Below are positions 34,760 to 43,395 of a stretch of DNA of 64,000 nt, piece by piece. How positions within the stretch are numbered: position 1 is the first letter of the stretch; every line of letters begins with the position of its first letter. Source of the stretch: Cybelea sp963824595 (GTDB lineage: Bacteria > Vulcanimicrobiota > Vulcanimicrobiia > Vulcanimicrobiales > Vulcanimicrobiaceae). Made by a program: the position numbers and the translations under genes. The notes beneath the pieces are model-generated. The model ran no database searches and was not told the DNA's origin. It saw nothing but the letters and a program-made list of their open reading frames with translations. The stretch is from NCBI GenBank assembly GCA_963824595.1, contig CAWGPY010000010.1, positions 124,001-188,000 of the forward strand, in the 5' to 3' direction.

Positions 34760-35199
34760 TGCGCTGGAGCCGGCGCGGCGCTCTGCGCCGCCTTCTTCTT
34801 GCGGCGGCGCTTGCGCGACGGCGGCTTTGCCGTCTCGGCGGCGGCCGCGGCCGGCGCTTGCGCCGGAGGCGCCGCCGGCGCCTCGGCCTTGGGCGCCGCG
34901 TTGCCGTTGCTCGAACCGTTGCCGTTGCTCGCGCCGTTGCCGCCGGGTCGCGTGACGGAGACGATCGGGATGTTGGCGAGCATCGCGAGCGTGCTGTCTT
35001 GACGCTCGAACGTCACGTCAATCCGCTCGCGATCCACCTCGACGAACCGCGAGATCACGTCCACCAGCTCGCGCTTCATCGTGTCGATCATGTCGGGCGC
35101 GAGCTCGAGGTGATCGGTCATCAGCACGAGACGCAGCCGCTCCTTCGCCGTGGCGCTGGAGCCCTGGTGGCCGAACAGGCGCCTGAGGAACTCGATCAT
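34756..35199 (-). CDS. minE: Cell division topological specificity factor MinE with basic C-terminal tail
   Basis: Stimulates MinD ATPase and drives pole-to-pole oscillation of the division inhibitor. Residues 1-85 look like ordinary MinE: amphipathic N-terminal MIEFLRRLFG, MinD-contact segment ATAKERLRLVLMTDH, and the beta-strand IDVTFERQ. Normal MinE ends near residue 90. This one adds about 60 residues of Asn/Gly, then Ala/Pro, then a lysine/arginine cluster (PPSRKRRRKKKAA). The tail is likely disordered. The start overlaps the upstream minD stop by four bases. The tail's role is unknown; binding membrane, DNA or RNA would suit its charge. Confidence 0.9.
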   Translation of the reverse strand: MIEFLRRLFGHQGSSATAKERLRLVLMTDHLELAPDMIDTMKRELVDVISRFVEVDRERIDVTFERQDSTLAMLANIPIVSVTRPGGNGASNGNGSSNGNAAPKAEAPAAPPAQAPAAAAAETAKPPSRKRRRKKKAAQSAAPAPAH

Positions 35200-36080
35200 C
35201 GCCGCTTTCCTCCGAACAGCGAGCCGAGCCGCTCGGCGAACGACGCCTTCGCGGCTGCGGGCATCGGCGCCGCGACGTCGTCGCCGGCGATGCGCGCCGC
35301 GATCGCGTGATACGCCGCACCGGTGGGCGTCTGCGCGCGCAGCGCGAGCGGCTCGCCGCGATTGGTCGTGACGATGATCTCGGGCTCGTCGGCGATGACG
35401 CCGAGCAGCGGCAGGCGCAGGATGCCGTTGACGTCGTCAACGGAGAGCATCTTGCCCTTGCGCACCATCTGCGGGCGCAGGCGGTTGATGATCAGCTGCG
35501 GCTTGAAGCGGTTGCCGAGCAGCCCGACGACGCGATCCACGTCGCGCACCGCCGCGACCTCGGGCGTGCAGACCACGATCGCCTCGTCGGCGCCCGCGAC
35601 CGCGTTGCGGAACCCCAGCTCGATGCCCGCCGGGCTGTCGATCAGCACGTAGTCGAAGCGCTCGCGCAGGCTCGTCACCAGCGCCTGCATCTTCGCCGTC
35701 TCCACGTCGTCTTTCTCGCGCGACTGCGCCGCGGCGAGCAGGAAGAGGTTCTCGGTTCGCTTGTCGGCGACCAGGGCGTCGTCAATGCTCGTGCGCTCCT
35801 CGAGCACGTCGAGCAGGTGATGCGTGACGCGGCTTTCGAGCCCGAGCACGATGTCGAGATTGCGCAGGCCGACGTCGGCGTCGATCATCACGACGCGCGC
35901 GCCGCGGCTCGCCAGCGCGGTGCCGAGGTTGGCGGTAGTGGTCGTCTTCCCGACGCCGCCCTTGCCCGACGTGACGACGATCGCGCGTCCCAGCGTCACC
36001 GCTGCGCTCGCCGCCGGCGCTTGTTCGGGCGCATTGGCGGATTCGTTCGTCGCGACGTCGTCGGGCTGCAGCTGCTGCAC
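35196..36080 (-). CDS. minD: Septum site-determining ATPase MinD (second copy)
   Basis: Membrane-binding ATPase of the Min system, 294 residues. The deviant Walker A is SGKGGVGKTTTTANLG, followed by IDADVGLRNLD and the switch region DSPAGIELGFRNAV. The C-terminal amphipathic membrane-targeting helix is FAERLGSLFGGKRR. An extra N-terminal extension of ~30 residues (TNESANAPEQAPAASAA) precedes the fold and is absent from the neighbouring copy. It starts four bases after the first minD and overlaps minE, so it is the copy most tightly coupled to minE. Having two MinD genes side by side is unusual. Confidence 0.93.
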   Translation of the reverse strand: MQQLQPDDVATNESANAPEQAPAASAAVTLGRAIVVTSGKGGVGKTTTTANLGTALASRGARVVMIDADVGLRNLDIVLGLESRVTHHLLDVLEERTSIDDALVADKRTENLFLLAAAQSREKDDVETAKMQALVTSLRERFDYVLIDSPAGIELGFRNAVAGADEAIVVCTPEVAAVRDVDRVVGLLGNRFKPQLIINRLRPQMVRKGKMLSVDDVNGILRLPLLGVIADEPEIIVTTNRGEPLALRAQTPTGAAYHAIAARIAGDDVAAPMPAAAKASFAERLGSLFGGKRR

Positions 36081-36084
36081 GAAA

Positions 36085-36876
36085 TTACCCCGCTTTCAAG
36101 GCGTCCATGAGGCGCCCGAAGAGAGACTGGTTGTCGAAGCTGGTGAAGGGAACGAGCTCGCCCTCGAGGCGTCGCGCGATCTTCTGATAGATCGCCGCCA
36201 GCCGGTTGTTCTCGTCGAGCACGATCGGCTCGCCCTTGTTGGTGGTATCGATGACTTCTTCGTCATCGGGAACGATGCCGAGCAGCTCGATCGAGAGCAC
36301 GTCGCACACGTCGTCCACCGAGAGCATGTCGCCGCTGCGCACCATCTCGGGACGCAGCCGGTTGACGATCAAACGGATGGGCTTGCCCGCGGCGCCGATT
36401 TTGCCGACCACGCGGTCGGCGTCGCGGATCGCGCTCACCTCGGGCGTCGTCACCACGATCGCCTCGGTCGCTCCGGCGACTGCGTTGCGGAAGCCGCTTT
36501 CGATGCCCGCCGGGCAGTCGATCAGCACGTAGTCCGAGTCCGCCGCCGCCTGCTCGACGATGGACGCGAACTGCTCGGGCGACAGCGCGTCCTTCTCGCG
36601 CGTCTGCGCCGCCGGCAGGATGGACAGCGAATCGAAGCGCTTGTCCTTGATCAGCGCCTGGCGCAGCTGACAGCGGCCCTCGGCGACCTCGACCAGATCG
36701 AACACGATGCGCTTCTCGAGCCCCAGCACGAGGTCGAGGTTGCGCAGGCCGATGTCGGCGTCAATCAGGATCACGCGCTTGCCGCGCTTGGCGAGCGTGG
36801 CGCCGAGATTCGCGGTGGTCGTCGTCTTGCCGACGCCGCCCTTGCCCGACGTGACGACGATGCGGCGCGCGCTCAT
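36085..36876 (-). CDS. minD: Septum site-determining ATPase MinD (first copy)
   Basis: A 263-residue MinD of canonical size: MSARRIVVTSGKGGVGKTTT at the N-terminus, IDADIGLRNLDLVLGLE, IDCPAGIESGFRNAV, and a C-terminal amphipathic helix LFGRLMDALKAG. It overlaps the minC stop by four bases. All ATPase and membrane-binding features are present, as in the downstream copy, so both could be active, either as partners in a heteropolymer or with separate MinC and MinE preferences. This copy lacks the N-terminal extension. Confidence 0.94.
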   Translation of the reverse strand: MSARRIVVTSGKGGVGKTTTTANLGATLAKRGKRVILIDADIGLRNLDLVLGLEKRIVFDLVEVAEGRCQLRQALIKDKRFDSLSILPAAQTREKDALSPEQFASIVEQAAADSDYVLIDCPAGIESGFRNAVAGATEAIVVTTPEVSAIRDADRVVGKIGAAGKPIRLIVNRLRPEMVRSGDMLSVDDVCDVLSIELLGIVPDDEEVIDTTNKGEPIVLDENNRLAAIYQKIARRLEGELVPFTSFDNQSLFGRLMDALKAG

Positions 36877-37736
36877 GCCCGCGCTTCTCCGGGCGTATCG
36901 AGCTTGGCGAGCCGCTCGAGCGACACGATCGCGATGCGCCCGTTGCGCACCAGCGCCGCCTCGGGCACCGGCGCCGAGCGCCGGCGCGCGCGTTCGTCGG
37001 CGGCGATGAACGTGGCGATGCGCAGCTGCGTGGCGGTGAGCTCGAGCGCGTAGATCCGCGCGTTCTCGTCGCCCTGCGCGCCCGCGTGCGCGATGCCGGC
37101 GAGGCGCCCGAAGACGAGCACGTCGCCGGTCGCGATCAGCTCGGCGCCGGGATTGACGTCGCCGACGACCACGATGTTGCCGGTGTGATGCAGCACCTGG
37201 CCGCCGCGCAGCGTCGTGGTCTGATAGAGCGTGGTGGGGCCGGCGTCCACCAGCCGCAGCTCGGGCGCGGGGCGCGCCTCGGGGTCGAACTTGACGCGCC
37301 GCACGCTTCCCTCGCCGCGCCGCCGGCGCTGGGCGATGTCGCTGCGCGCGCCCGCGAAGTCGGCGACCAGCGTGCGCGCGGCGTCGGAGAGCTTGGCGTC
37401 GTCGGAGGGGCGGGGCTCGAACGCCAGGCCCCGTTCGGTCGCGACGCGCTCGACCTCGGCGCCGGCGCCGCGGATCGCCCGAAGCGAGATGCCGGCCTCG
37501 GCCAATACGTTGATTAAACGCGTCACATGCGCTGGAGACGGAACGCTGTCACCGACGTTGGCGACCGCGGAGGCGCCGCGATAGAAGCTTGGCTGCTCGG
37601 AAAGCCGAGCTTCGAGCTCGGCGATGGCCTCTTCGAGGTCGCGGCCGGTGAGGCTCACTTCGAGGCCGTCCCGCCTCCCTCGCAAGAGTGTCACGCTGCG
37701 CTTTGCGAGAAGGGTGCGGAAGCTCCCCCTCGCCAT
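36873..37736 (-). CDS. minC: Septum site-determining protein MinC
   Basis: Inhibitor of FtsZ ring assembly, recruited by MinD. The C-terminal beta-helix domain is well conserved: LRGGQVLHHTGNIVVVGDVNPG, then GAELIATGDVLVFGRLAGIAHAG. The N-terminal domain (~residues 1-100) is diverged but of the expected size, and an Arg-rich linker separates the two. The ATG at 37736 is used; a TTG two codons earlier is also in frame. First gene of the minC-minD-minD-minE-rodA unit, reading away from the M48 protease gene across about 100 bases. Confidence 0.9.
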   Translation of the reverse strand: MARGSFRTLLAKRSVTLLRGRRDGLEVSLTGRDLEEAIAELEARLSEQPSFYRGASAVANVGDSVPSPAHVTRLINVLAEAGISLRAIRGAGAEVERVATERGLAFEPRPSDDAKLSDAARTLVADFAGARSDIAQRRRRGEGSVRRVKFDPEARPAPELRLVDAGPTTLYQTTTLRGGQVLHHTGNIVVVGDVNPGAELIATGDVLVFGRLAGIAHAGAQGDENARIYALELTATQLRIATFIAADERARRRSAPVPEAALVRNGRIAIVSLERLAKLDTPGEARA

Positions 37737-37740
37737 CCAC

Positions 37741-37838
37741 AAATCATTCGCAATTTCTTGATCTTTTCCACATATAATACACAGCGGTTAAACGTACCCT
37801 AAGAAACGGACCCGCTCTACCGAAGGAACCTGACTTCC
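37741..37838. promoter_or_regulatory. Divergent minC / M48 protease promoter region
   Basis: An A/T-rich stretch in otherwise GC-rich DNA, with a perfect TATAAT at 37773-37778 on the plus strand but no good -35 at 17 bases. It lies 60 bases before the protease ATG, which has AAGGAA at about 37823. The same patch could serve minC on the other strand. Confidence 0.45.
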
Positions 37839-39899
37839 ATGCTTCGCCGAACGATACCATTCCTAGCGATCCTCTCGCTCTTGAGTGCCGGCTGTCCGGC
37901 ACCGGCGTTGGCGATGTCAACGCAGGCCGAGATCGCGCTCGGCCAGAGCGAGGACCAGCAGATCGTCGCCAGCAGCGTGGTCGAGACCGACCCGCTGCTC
38001 AATGCCTACGTGTCCGGCGTCGCCGGCAACCTGTGGAATCAGGTGGCGCGCAAAGACGTGCCTTACTCGGTGAAGATCCTCAAGGACCCGCAGGTCAACT
38101 CGTTCGCGACGATGGGCGGCTTCGTCTATATCAACGAGGGCCTGATCGACTTCGTCCAGTCCGACGACGAGCTGGCAAGCGTGGTCGGCCACGAGACCGG
38201 GCACATCGAGCGGCGTCACGTGATCACCACCAACTCCAAGGCGGAGATCCTCAACATCCTGTTCGGAATCGCGTCCATCTTCTCGCCGATCATCTACGAG
38301 TTCGGCGGACTCGCCGAAGCCGGCCTGATGGCCAAGGTCTCGCGCGAGGACGAGATCCAGGCCGACCGCTACGGCCTGCAGCTGATGTCGCGCGCCGGCT
38401 ACGACCCCGAGTCGATGGTCACGATGATGGCGCACCTCGCGGTGCTGCAGGACGAACACAGCGACGCCGTCACCAAATATCTGCAAGACCATCCCAACCC
38501 ATCGGCGCGCGTCGCGCACCTGATGGGCTATCCGGAGCTCGATCCGACGACCGTCACGGCGGCGCAGGAGCTGGTGCAGGCGTCGAGCGACGAGGAACGC
38601 GCGCGCTACTCGTTCGCCGAGCTGCGCCTCGACCAAGTGCTCAAGAAAGATCCGCAGAGTTCCGAGGCGCTGCTCGACCTCGGCCAATCGGAGCTGGCGC
38701 TCGGCTCGCCGCACAAGAGCGAGCAGACGCTCGCGGAGGCCGCGCAGCTCGGGTCGCCGCAGACGCGCGCGACGGCCAACCAGCGCATCGCGGCGCTGCG
38801 CCAGATGGACGTGCAGCAGGTGCGGCTGGCCAAGCCCGACCCGCGGAAGCTGCAAGACCAGGTGCAGACCGCGCAGACCACGTCGGAACAGAATGCGGTC
38901 GAGATTCACGCCCGCGCGATGCAGGGCAAAGATCAGCTGCGCGCGGTTCAGAACCGCCTCGACACGCTGCAGTACGAAGTGCCCGACCTGAGCCGCATCA
39001 ACATTCGCCGCGGCTCGCGCGTCGAGGCGATCGTGAAGAACCTCACGTCCATGTCGCGCTCGCTCAACAGCGCGCTGCAGGACACCGGCGGCGACAGCAG
39101 CCCGATCGGCGGCGTCGGATCGCTCGAGAAGGGCAAGGAGAGCGGTTCGCTCCGCGACAGCTCCGAGATCTACAAAGAGATGCTGGCGCCGTTCGCGATG
39201 GTGCCGATGCCCACCGAGTCGGTGGCGCTGCTGCCGTCGTATCCGCAGATGCTTTCGGAGCTGTCGAGCGCCGACAGCGACATGCTGCGCTCGGTTGACG
39301 CCGCGCGCGCCTCGCTGACGCAGCTCGACCAGTCGCTGGGCGACCTCGACGAGTTCCTCAAGGATCTCGACCACGCGCAGATGGGCTTCAACAACGACAT
39401 CAGCCCGAGCGACTACGCGACGCTGACGCCGCAGATGAAGAAGTGCGTTGACGAGTTCAACGCCGCTGCGAGCGCCGCGTCGCAGGGCGCGCAGCTCTAC
39501 AACTTCGCGCGCTCGCGTCAGCTCTCGACGCGCATCACGCTGCTCGGCCTCGGCACGTCGCCACAGCTCTACTCGACGCTGCAGTACGCGCTGCAGCAGC
39601 GCTTCGGCAGCGGCGGCGTGAGCTACAAGACCATGCTGCACGACGGCCTCACGCCCGGCGACGTGACCGCCGCAACCATCGTGGCCGCCGACATCAAGAG
39701 CACGCCCGAGAGCGTGATCGCCGAGGCGAAGAGCTCGAATCAGAGCATCATCGACGTGGCCAACGCGCACAAGATGCACGCGTGGCCGCTGGAAATCTTC
39801 ATGGGTCTCGTCTATCTCGACTACACCGACGACCCGACCAAGGAGCTGCGCAAGGCCGACGGCACGCTCGCCGTCGACCTCAACAAGCTCGGTTTATAG
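37839..39899 (+). CDS. M48 family metalloprotease lipoprotein with helical C-terminal region (BepA-like)
   Basis: A 686-residue periplasmic zinc protease. A lipobox (LSAGC, Cys19) ends the signal. The active site HETGH is at residues 118-122, with the third ligand Glu172 in REDEIQADRYG. From ~240 to 330 a TPR-like region follows (ALLDLGQSELALGSPHKSEQTLAEA). The remaining ~350 residues are alpha-helical with coiled-coil character and are not found in E. coli BepA. BepA-type enzymes monitor outer-membrane protein assembly; that role is inferred. The DUF697 gene follows 10 bases downstream behind a strong AGGAGG, so the pair is likely an operon. Confidence 0.9.
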   Translation: MLRRTIPFLAILSLLSAGCPAPALAMSTQAEIALGQSEDQQIVASSVVETDPLLNAYVSGVAGNLWNQVARKDVPYSVKILKDPQVNSFATMGGFVYINEGLIDFVQSDDELASVVGHETGHIERRHVITTNSKAEILNILFGIASIFSPIIYEFGGLAEAGLMAKVSREDEIQADRYGLQLMSRAGYDPESMVTMMAHLAVLQDEHSDAVTKYLQDHPNPSARVAHLMGYPELDPTTVTAAQELVQASSDEERARYSFAELRLDQVLKKDPQSSEALLDLGQSELALGSPHKSEQTLAEAAQLGSPQTRATANQRIAALRQMDVQQVRLAKPDPRKLQDQVQTAQTTSEQNAVEIHARAMQGKDQLRAVQNRLDTLQYEVPDLSRINIRRGSRVEAIVKNLTSMSRSLNSALQDTGGDSSPIGGVGSLEKGKESGSLRDSSEIYKEMLAPFAMVPMPTESVALLPSYPQMLSELSSADSDMLRSVDAARASLTQLDQSLGDLDEFLKDLDHAQMGFNNDISPSDYATLTPQMKKCVDEFNAAASAASQGAQLYNFARSRQLSTRITLLGLGTSPQLYSTLQYALQQRFGSGGVSYKTMLHDGLTPGDVTAATIVAADIKSTPESVIAEAKSSNQSIIDVANAHKMHAWPLEIFMGLVYLDYTDDPTKELRKADGTLAVDLNKLGL

Positions 39900-39909
39900 G
39901 AGGACCCCC

Positions 39910-40896
39910 GTGGCCGCTGCCGCCGACGCACGCCGTCTCTTTTCCATCGTCCGCCAGGGCATCGACCCCCGCGCCATCGGCGCGCACGTTCGCAAGCCGT
40001 TCCGCTTCCTGCTCTGCGGCGATCCCGCGCTCGTCAACGAGCTGCGCTCGCTGCTGCTGAGCGGACACGACGGCGGCGCGCCGCCCGAGTCGGCGGCGTG
40101 CCTCGAGACGATCCGCTCGGAGACGCCGCTCGTGACCAATCCGGCCGAGGTGCGCGCCGTCGTCTTCCTGGGACGCCGCGGCGACGCGGCCGTCGCCGAT
40201 TTCAGCGCGCTCGCGACGCTCCAGGTGCCGATCTTCGCGGTGACGGTGAATCCCGAGGCCGCGCCGCTCGTGCCGCAGAAGCTGCCCGCGCCCGGAACGT
40301 ACGCCGAATACGTGGTGCCGGCGATCTCGCGCGACGGCCTGCGCGGACGCCTGTTTCCGCACCTCGTCGAGAGCGCGAGCGCCGTCGAGATCGCGGTCGG
40401 CAGAAACCTGCCGGTGCTGCGCGACACGGTCGCGGCGAAGCTGACGCGCGACGCGGCCAACAGCGCGTTGAAGGTCGCGCTCGCGAGCGCGGTGGTGGAT
40501 CACATTCCGGTGGTGGGCATCGTGCTGGGCGCGTTCGTGTCGGCCGGCGACATGGTGGCGATCACCGGCATCCAGGTGATGCTGATGCTGCACATTGACG
40601 CGGTCTACGGCCGCGATCCCGACGTGCAGCGCACGTGGCAGCTGCTGCCGGTGATCGGCGGCGGGTTCGGCTGGCGCGCGCTGGCGCGCGAGCTGGCCGG
40701 CTTCATTCCGGTCGCGGGCATCGCCATCAAGGGCGCGATCGCCTATGCCGGCACGATCGTCGTCGGCGAGGGCGTCACGTTCTTCCACGAGCAGGGGCAG
40801 CACATGACCGCCGGCCAGGCGGCGGCGGTCTACGAGCGCGCGAAGGACGACGCGCTGCGCTTCGCCCGCGAGCTGATCGGCCGCTTCCGCAAGTAA
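39910..40896 (+). CDS. DUF697 family membrane-associated protein
   Basis: A 328-residue protein starting with GTG; AGGAGG at 39899-39904 decides this start. The first half resembles a Rossmann-like or degenerate GTPase region (FRFLLCGDPALVNELRSLLL, then VVFLGRRGDAAVADF). The second half contains the DUF697 hydrophobic region: ALASAVVDHIPVVGIVLGAF, GDMVAITGIQVMLMLHIDAV and AIKGAIAYAGTIVVGEG, three or four membrane helices. In other bacteria DUF697 is fused to or paired with GTPases. Co-transcription with the M48 protease suggests an envelope role; none is established. Confidence 0.78.
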   Translation: MAAAADARRLFSIVRQGIDPRAIGAHVRKPFRFLLCGDPALVNELRSLLLSGHDGGAPPESAACLETIRSETPLVTNPAEVRAVVFLGRRGDAAVADFSALATLQVPIFAVTVNPEAAPLVPQKLPAPGTYAEYVVPAISRDGLRGRLFPHLVESASAVEIAVGRNLPVLRDTVAAKLTRDAANSALKVALASAVVDHIPVVGIVLGAFVSAGDMVAITGIQVMLMLHIDAVYGRDPDVQRTWQLLPVIGGGFGWRALARELAGFIPVAGIAIKGAIAYAGTIVVGEGVTFFHEQGQHMTAGQAAAVYERAKDDALRFARELIGRFRK

Positions 40897-40905
40897 CTCC
40901 ACGAA

Positions 40906-40980
40906 TTGTCATCCTGCTCGGAGCGTCCTGAGCGAGCGAAGCGAGTCGAAGGGCGCGTAGTCGAAGGACGAAGGACGAAG
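40906..40980 (+). repeat. Dispersed intergenic repeat, TTGTCATCCTG...GAAGGACG type
   Basis: Begins TTGTCATCCTG and continues through CCTGAGCGAGCGAAGCGAG into two GTCGAAGG-type segments ending in GAAGGACGAAGGACGAAG. Shorter or partial copies occur at 22362, 52335 and 57481. It fills nearly all the gap between the DUF697 gene and the propeller gene and is not coding. Confidence 0.65.
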
Positions 40981-40989
40981 CGCTTACAT

Positions 40990-42036
40990 CTAGCGCGTCG
41001 TGACGCGGCCGATACCCGGCGGATTGGTGGCGGTGAACCACATCGCACCGTCGGGACCCGCGGTAATGTTCGCAAACCCGGGGAAGGTCACCGGCGCTTT
41101 GTAGAGCTTGATCTTGCCCGAGGTCGTGATGCGGCCGATTCCGTGGTTGCGGCTCGAGTCGGTGAACCACAGCGCGCCGTCGGGCCCGGCCGCGATTCCG
41201 AACGGGAACGCATCGGGATCGGGATCCTTGAACGACGTGTACTGCCCCGACGTGGTGAGCCGGCCGATCGAATCGCCGCCCGACTCCGCGAACCACATCG
41301 CTCCGTCGGGTCCCACGCAGATTGCGGCCGGGCCGAAGCCGACTTTGAAGGACGTCACGTCGCCGTTTGGCGTGACGCGGTAGACGACGTTGGATTGGAA
41401 GCTGCCGATGATTTCTTCCGTCACCCAGAGATTGCCGTCGGGGCCGGTGGCGATGCCCAGCAGCTCGGCGTTGCTCGACGACACGGTGAAGTGCTTCACT
41501 TTTTTTCCACTGAGCGTCATGCGGCCGACCGTGCCGTTGTACTCGGCGAACCACAGCGCGCCGTCGGGGCCGGTCGTGATGCCGTTGGTATACGAGCCGC
41601 CGGGATCCTTGAAGAGTTTGATCTTGCCCGCCGGCGTGATGCGCCCGATGCCGCCCTCTTCGAGCTGGAGCGTGAACCACAGATTGCCGTCGCGGCCCGT
41701 CGTGATGCCGCTCGAGACCTCGGTGCCCGGAGGCTGCTCGAGCGTGTAGTCGCCGGCGGTGGTGATGCGCCCGATCGTGTCGTTGCCGGGATCGGTGAAC
41801 CACAGCGCGCCGTCGGGGCCCGCGGTGATGCCGTCGGGCACCGGATCGCCGAACGTGTCGTCGTAGAGCGTGATCTTGCCGCGTCTCAACGGCGCGGCCG
41901 CGCCGGCATTGGAGCGGTCGCCCATCGCCGCGCTCGGCACGGCGGAGGCATCTCGAGCCCCACAGCTCGGCAGTGCAAGGCAGGCCAGCACCAGGGCGCA
42001 CGCGACTCGGCCGAAGGCGTTCGTAACTACGTGCAT
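40990..42036 (-). CDS. Streptogramin lyase (Vgb)-like beta-propeller lipoprotein
   Basis: A 348-residue exported protein: signal with lipobox (LPSC), then about seven repeats of the type GPDGALWFTDPGNDTIGRITT. Each combines a DG(A/N)LWF strand with an IGRI strand, as in virginiamycin B lyase. Vgb opens the streptogramin B ring by elimination. Many genomic relatives are propellers of unknown role, so antibiotic resistance should not be claimed. The lipid anchor would place it on the periplasmic side of a membrane. Confidence 0.83.
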   Translation of the reverse strand: MHVVTNAFGRVACALVLACLALPSCGARDASAVPSAAMGDRSNAGAAAPLRRGKITLYDDTFGDPVPDGITAGPDGALWFTDPGNDTIGRITTAGDYTLEQPPGTEVSSGITTGRDGNLWFTLQLEEGGIGRITPAGKIKLFKDPGGSYTNGITTGPDGALWFAEYNGTVGRMTLSGKKVKHFTVSSSNAELLGIATGPDGNLWVTEEIIGSFQSNVVYRVTPNGDVTSFKVGFGPAAICVGPDGAMWFAESGGDSIGRLTTSGQYTSFKDPDPDAFPFGIAAGPDGALWFTDSSRNHGIGRITTSGKIKLYKAPVTFPGFANITAGPDGAMWFTATNPPGIGRVTTR

Positions 42037-42054
42037 AGCCTCAACTATACACGG

Positions 42055-43317
42055 CTAGACACGACGAATCATGAAATAGAACATCCCCACCGTCGCCGCT
42101 CCCATCAGGCTGACCGTCGCCCATCCCCAGACCCGCGCGGCGACCGAGCTTCTCCACTTGCCCATCAGCGAGGAGTCGGACGCGAAGTGGACGATGACGG
42201 CGATGATCGGAACGGCCGCGACGCCGTTGAGCACCGCCGACCAGAATAGCGCGCGGATCGCGTCAACGTGCAGCAGGTTCATCGCGATGCCGACCACGAT
42301 GCCGGCGGCGAGGACGCCGTAGAACTTGCGGGCGCGGTGCGGCGGCTCGTTCAAACCTTCGCGGAATTTGAACGTCTGCGCGGCGACGTAGGCCGACGAC
42401 CCCGCCAGAACCGGCACCGCCAGAATGCCCGTCCCCACCATGCCCAGCGCGAAGAGCAGCTCGGCGAACCGGCCGGCCAGGGGACGCAGCGCCTCGGCCG
42501 CCTGCTGCGCGGTGGCGATGTCGTGCTTGCCGTGCAGGCCGAGCGTCGCCGCGGTCGTCGTGATGATGAAGAACGCGACGAGGTTCGAGAAGATCATTCC
42601 CGCGTTGACGTCGCCGTGCATGGTCTTGACGGCTTCGTCGGTCGTTCCGCGGCGCTCCGCGAGGGTCGTGTTGCCGCTCTCTTTGTCTTCCTCCACCATG
42701 AGCGAGGCCTGCCAAAAGAAGAGGTACGGCGTGATGGTGGTTCCCAGCACGCCGACCAGCGTGGAGAGCCACGACGCGTCGAGCTGCACGTGCGGAACCG
42801 CGAAATGTTTGAGAACCTCCAGCCACGGCGGGTGCACGACGAAAGCGGTGACGACGTAGGCGAACAGCGTGAGCGTCAGCCACTTGAAAATGCGCGCGAG
42901 CAGGGCGTACGACAGCCAGGCCTGCGCCGCGAGCAGCCCTACGCCGAAGAAAAAGACCAGCGCGTCGACGGGCAACGGCACGACCAGGTGCAGCGCGTCG
43001 GCCATGCCGCCGAGGTCGGCTCCGACGTTGAACGTGTTGGCGACGATCACCAGCGATGCCAGCGCGTAGGCGACCGGCAGCGGCAGACGCTTGCGCATCG
43101 CCGCCGCGAGGCCTTCGCCCGTGACCATCGCGATGCGCGCGCACATCCCTTGGATGACGGCCATCATCGGCGTGGAGATCATCGTGACCCACAGCATCGA
43201 GAATCCGGTGCTCGCGCCGGCCACGGAGTAGGTGGAGATGCCCGACGGATCGTCGTCGGCCGCGCCGGTGATCAGACCGGGGCCGAGCGACCGCAGGAAT
43301 TTCCAGACGCTATTCAT
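42055..43317 (-). CDS. NRAMP-family transporter with variant metal-site motifs
   Basis: An 11-helix transporter of 420 residues. The overall NRAMP pattern is clear (GPGLITGAADDDPSGISTY at the N-terminus), but the metal-site motifs differ from MntH. Helix 1 has DPSG (residues 23-26) in place of DPGN, and helix 6 has TITPY (194-198) where manganese transporters have the Met-Pro-His motif. Loss of that methionine is also a feature of NRAMP-related magnesium transporters, so the transported ion is uncertain. Between helices 6 and 7 an acidic loop (EEDKESGNTTLAERRGTTDE) is prominent. The gene stands alone; a streptogramin-lyase-like gene follows 18 bases downstream. Confidence 0.85.
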   Translation of the reverse strand: MNSVWKFLRSLGPGLITGAADDDPSGISTYSVAGASTGFSMLWVTMISTPMMAVIQGMCARIAMVTGEGLAAAMRKRLPLPVAYALASLVIVANTFNVGADLGGMADALHLVVPLPVDALVFFFGVGLLAAQAWLSYALLARIFKWLTLTLFAYVVTAFVVHPPWLEVLKHFAVPHVQLDASWLSTLVGVLGTTITPYLFFWQASLMVEEDKESGNTTLAERRGTTDEAVKTMHGDVNAGMIFSNLVAFFIITTTAATLGLHGKHDIATAQQAAEALRPLAGRFAELLFALGMVGTGILAVPVLAGSSAYVAAQTFKFREGLNEPPHRARKFYGVLAAGIVVGIAMNLLHVDAIRALFWSAVLNGVAAVPIIAVIVHFASDSSLMGKWRSSVAARVWGWATVSLMGAATVGMFYFMIRRV

Positions 43318-43395
43318 GTCGTTTCACGGGAACGTACGACATGATGAGGGCGGCAAGTCTTCCTTGTCGCCCGATGCCTGCTCGCCGCACGCCGC

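Noticed and set aside
40990..42036. Streptogramin resistance gene (vgb)
   Set aside because: The propeller repeats match the family, but most chromosomal homologues are not resistance enzymes and this one is a lipoprotein.
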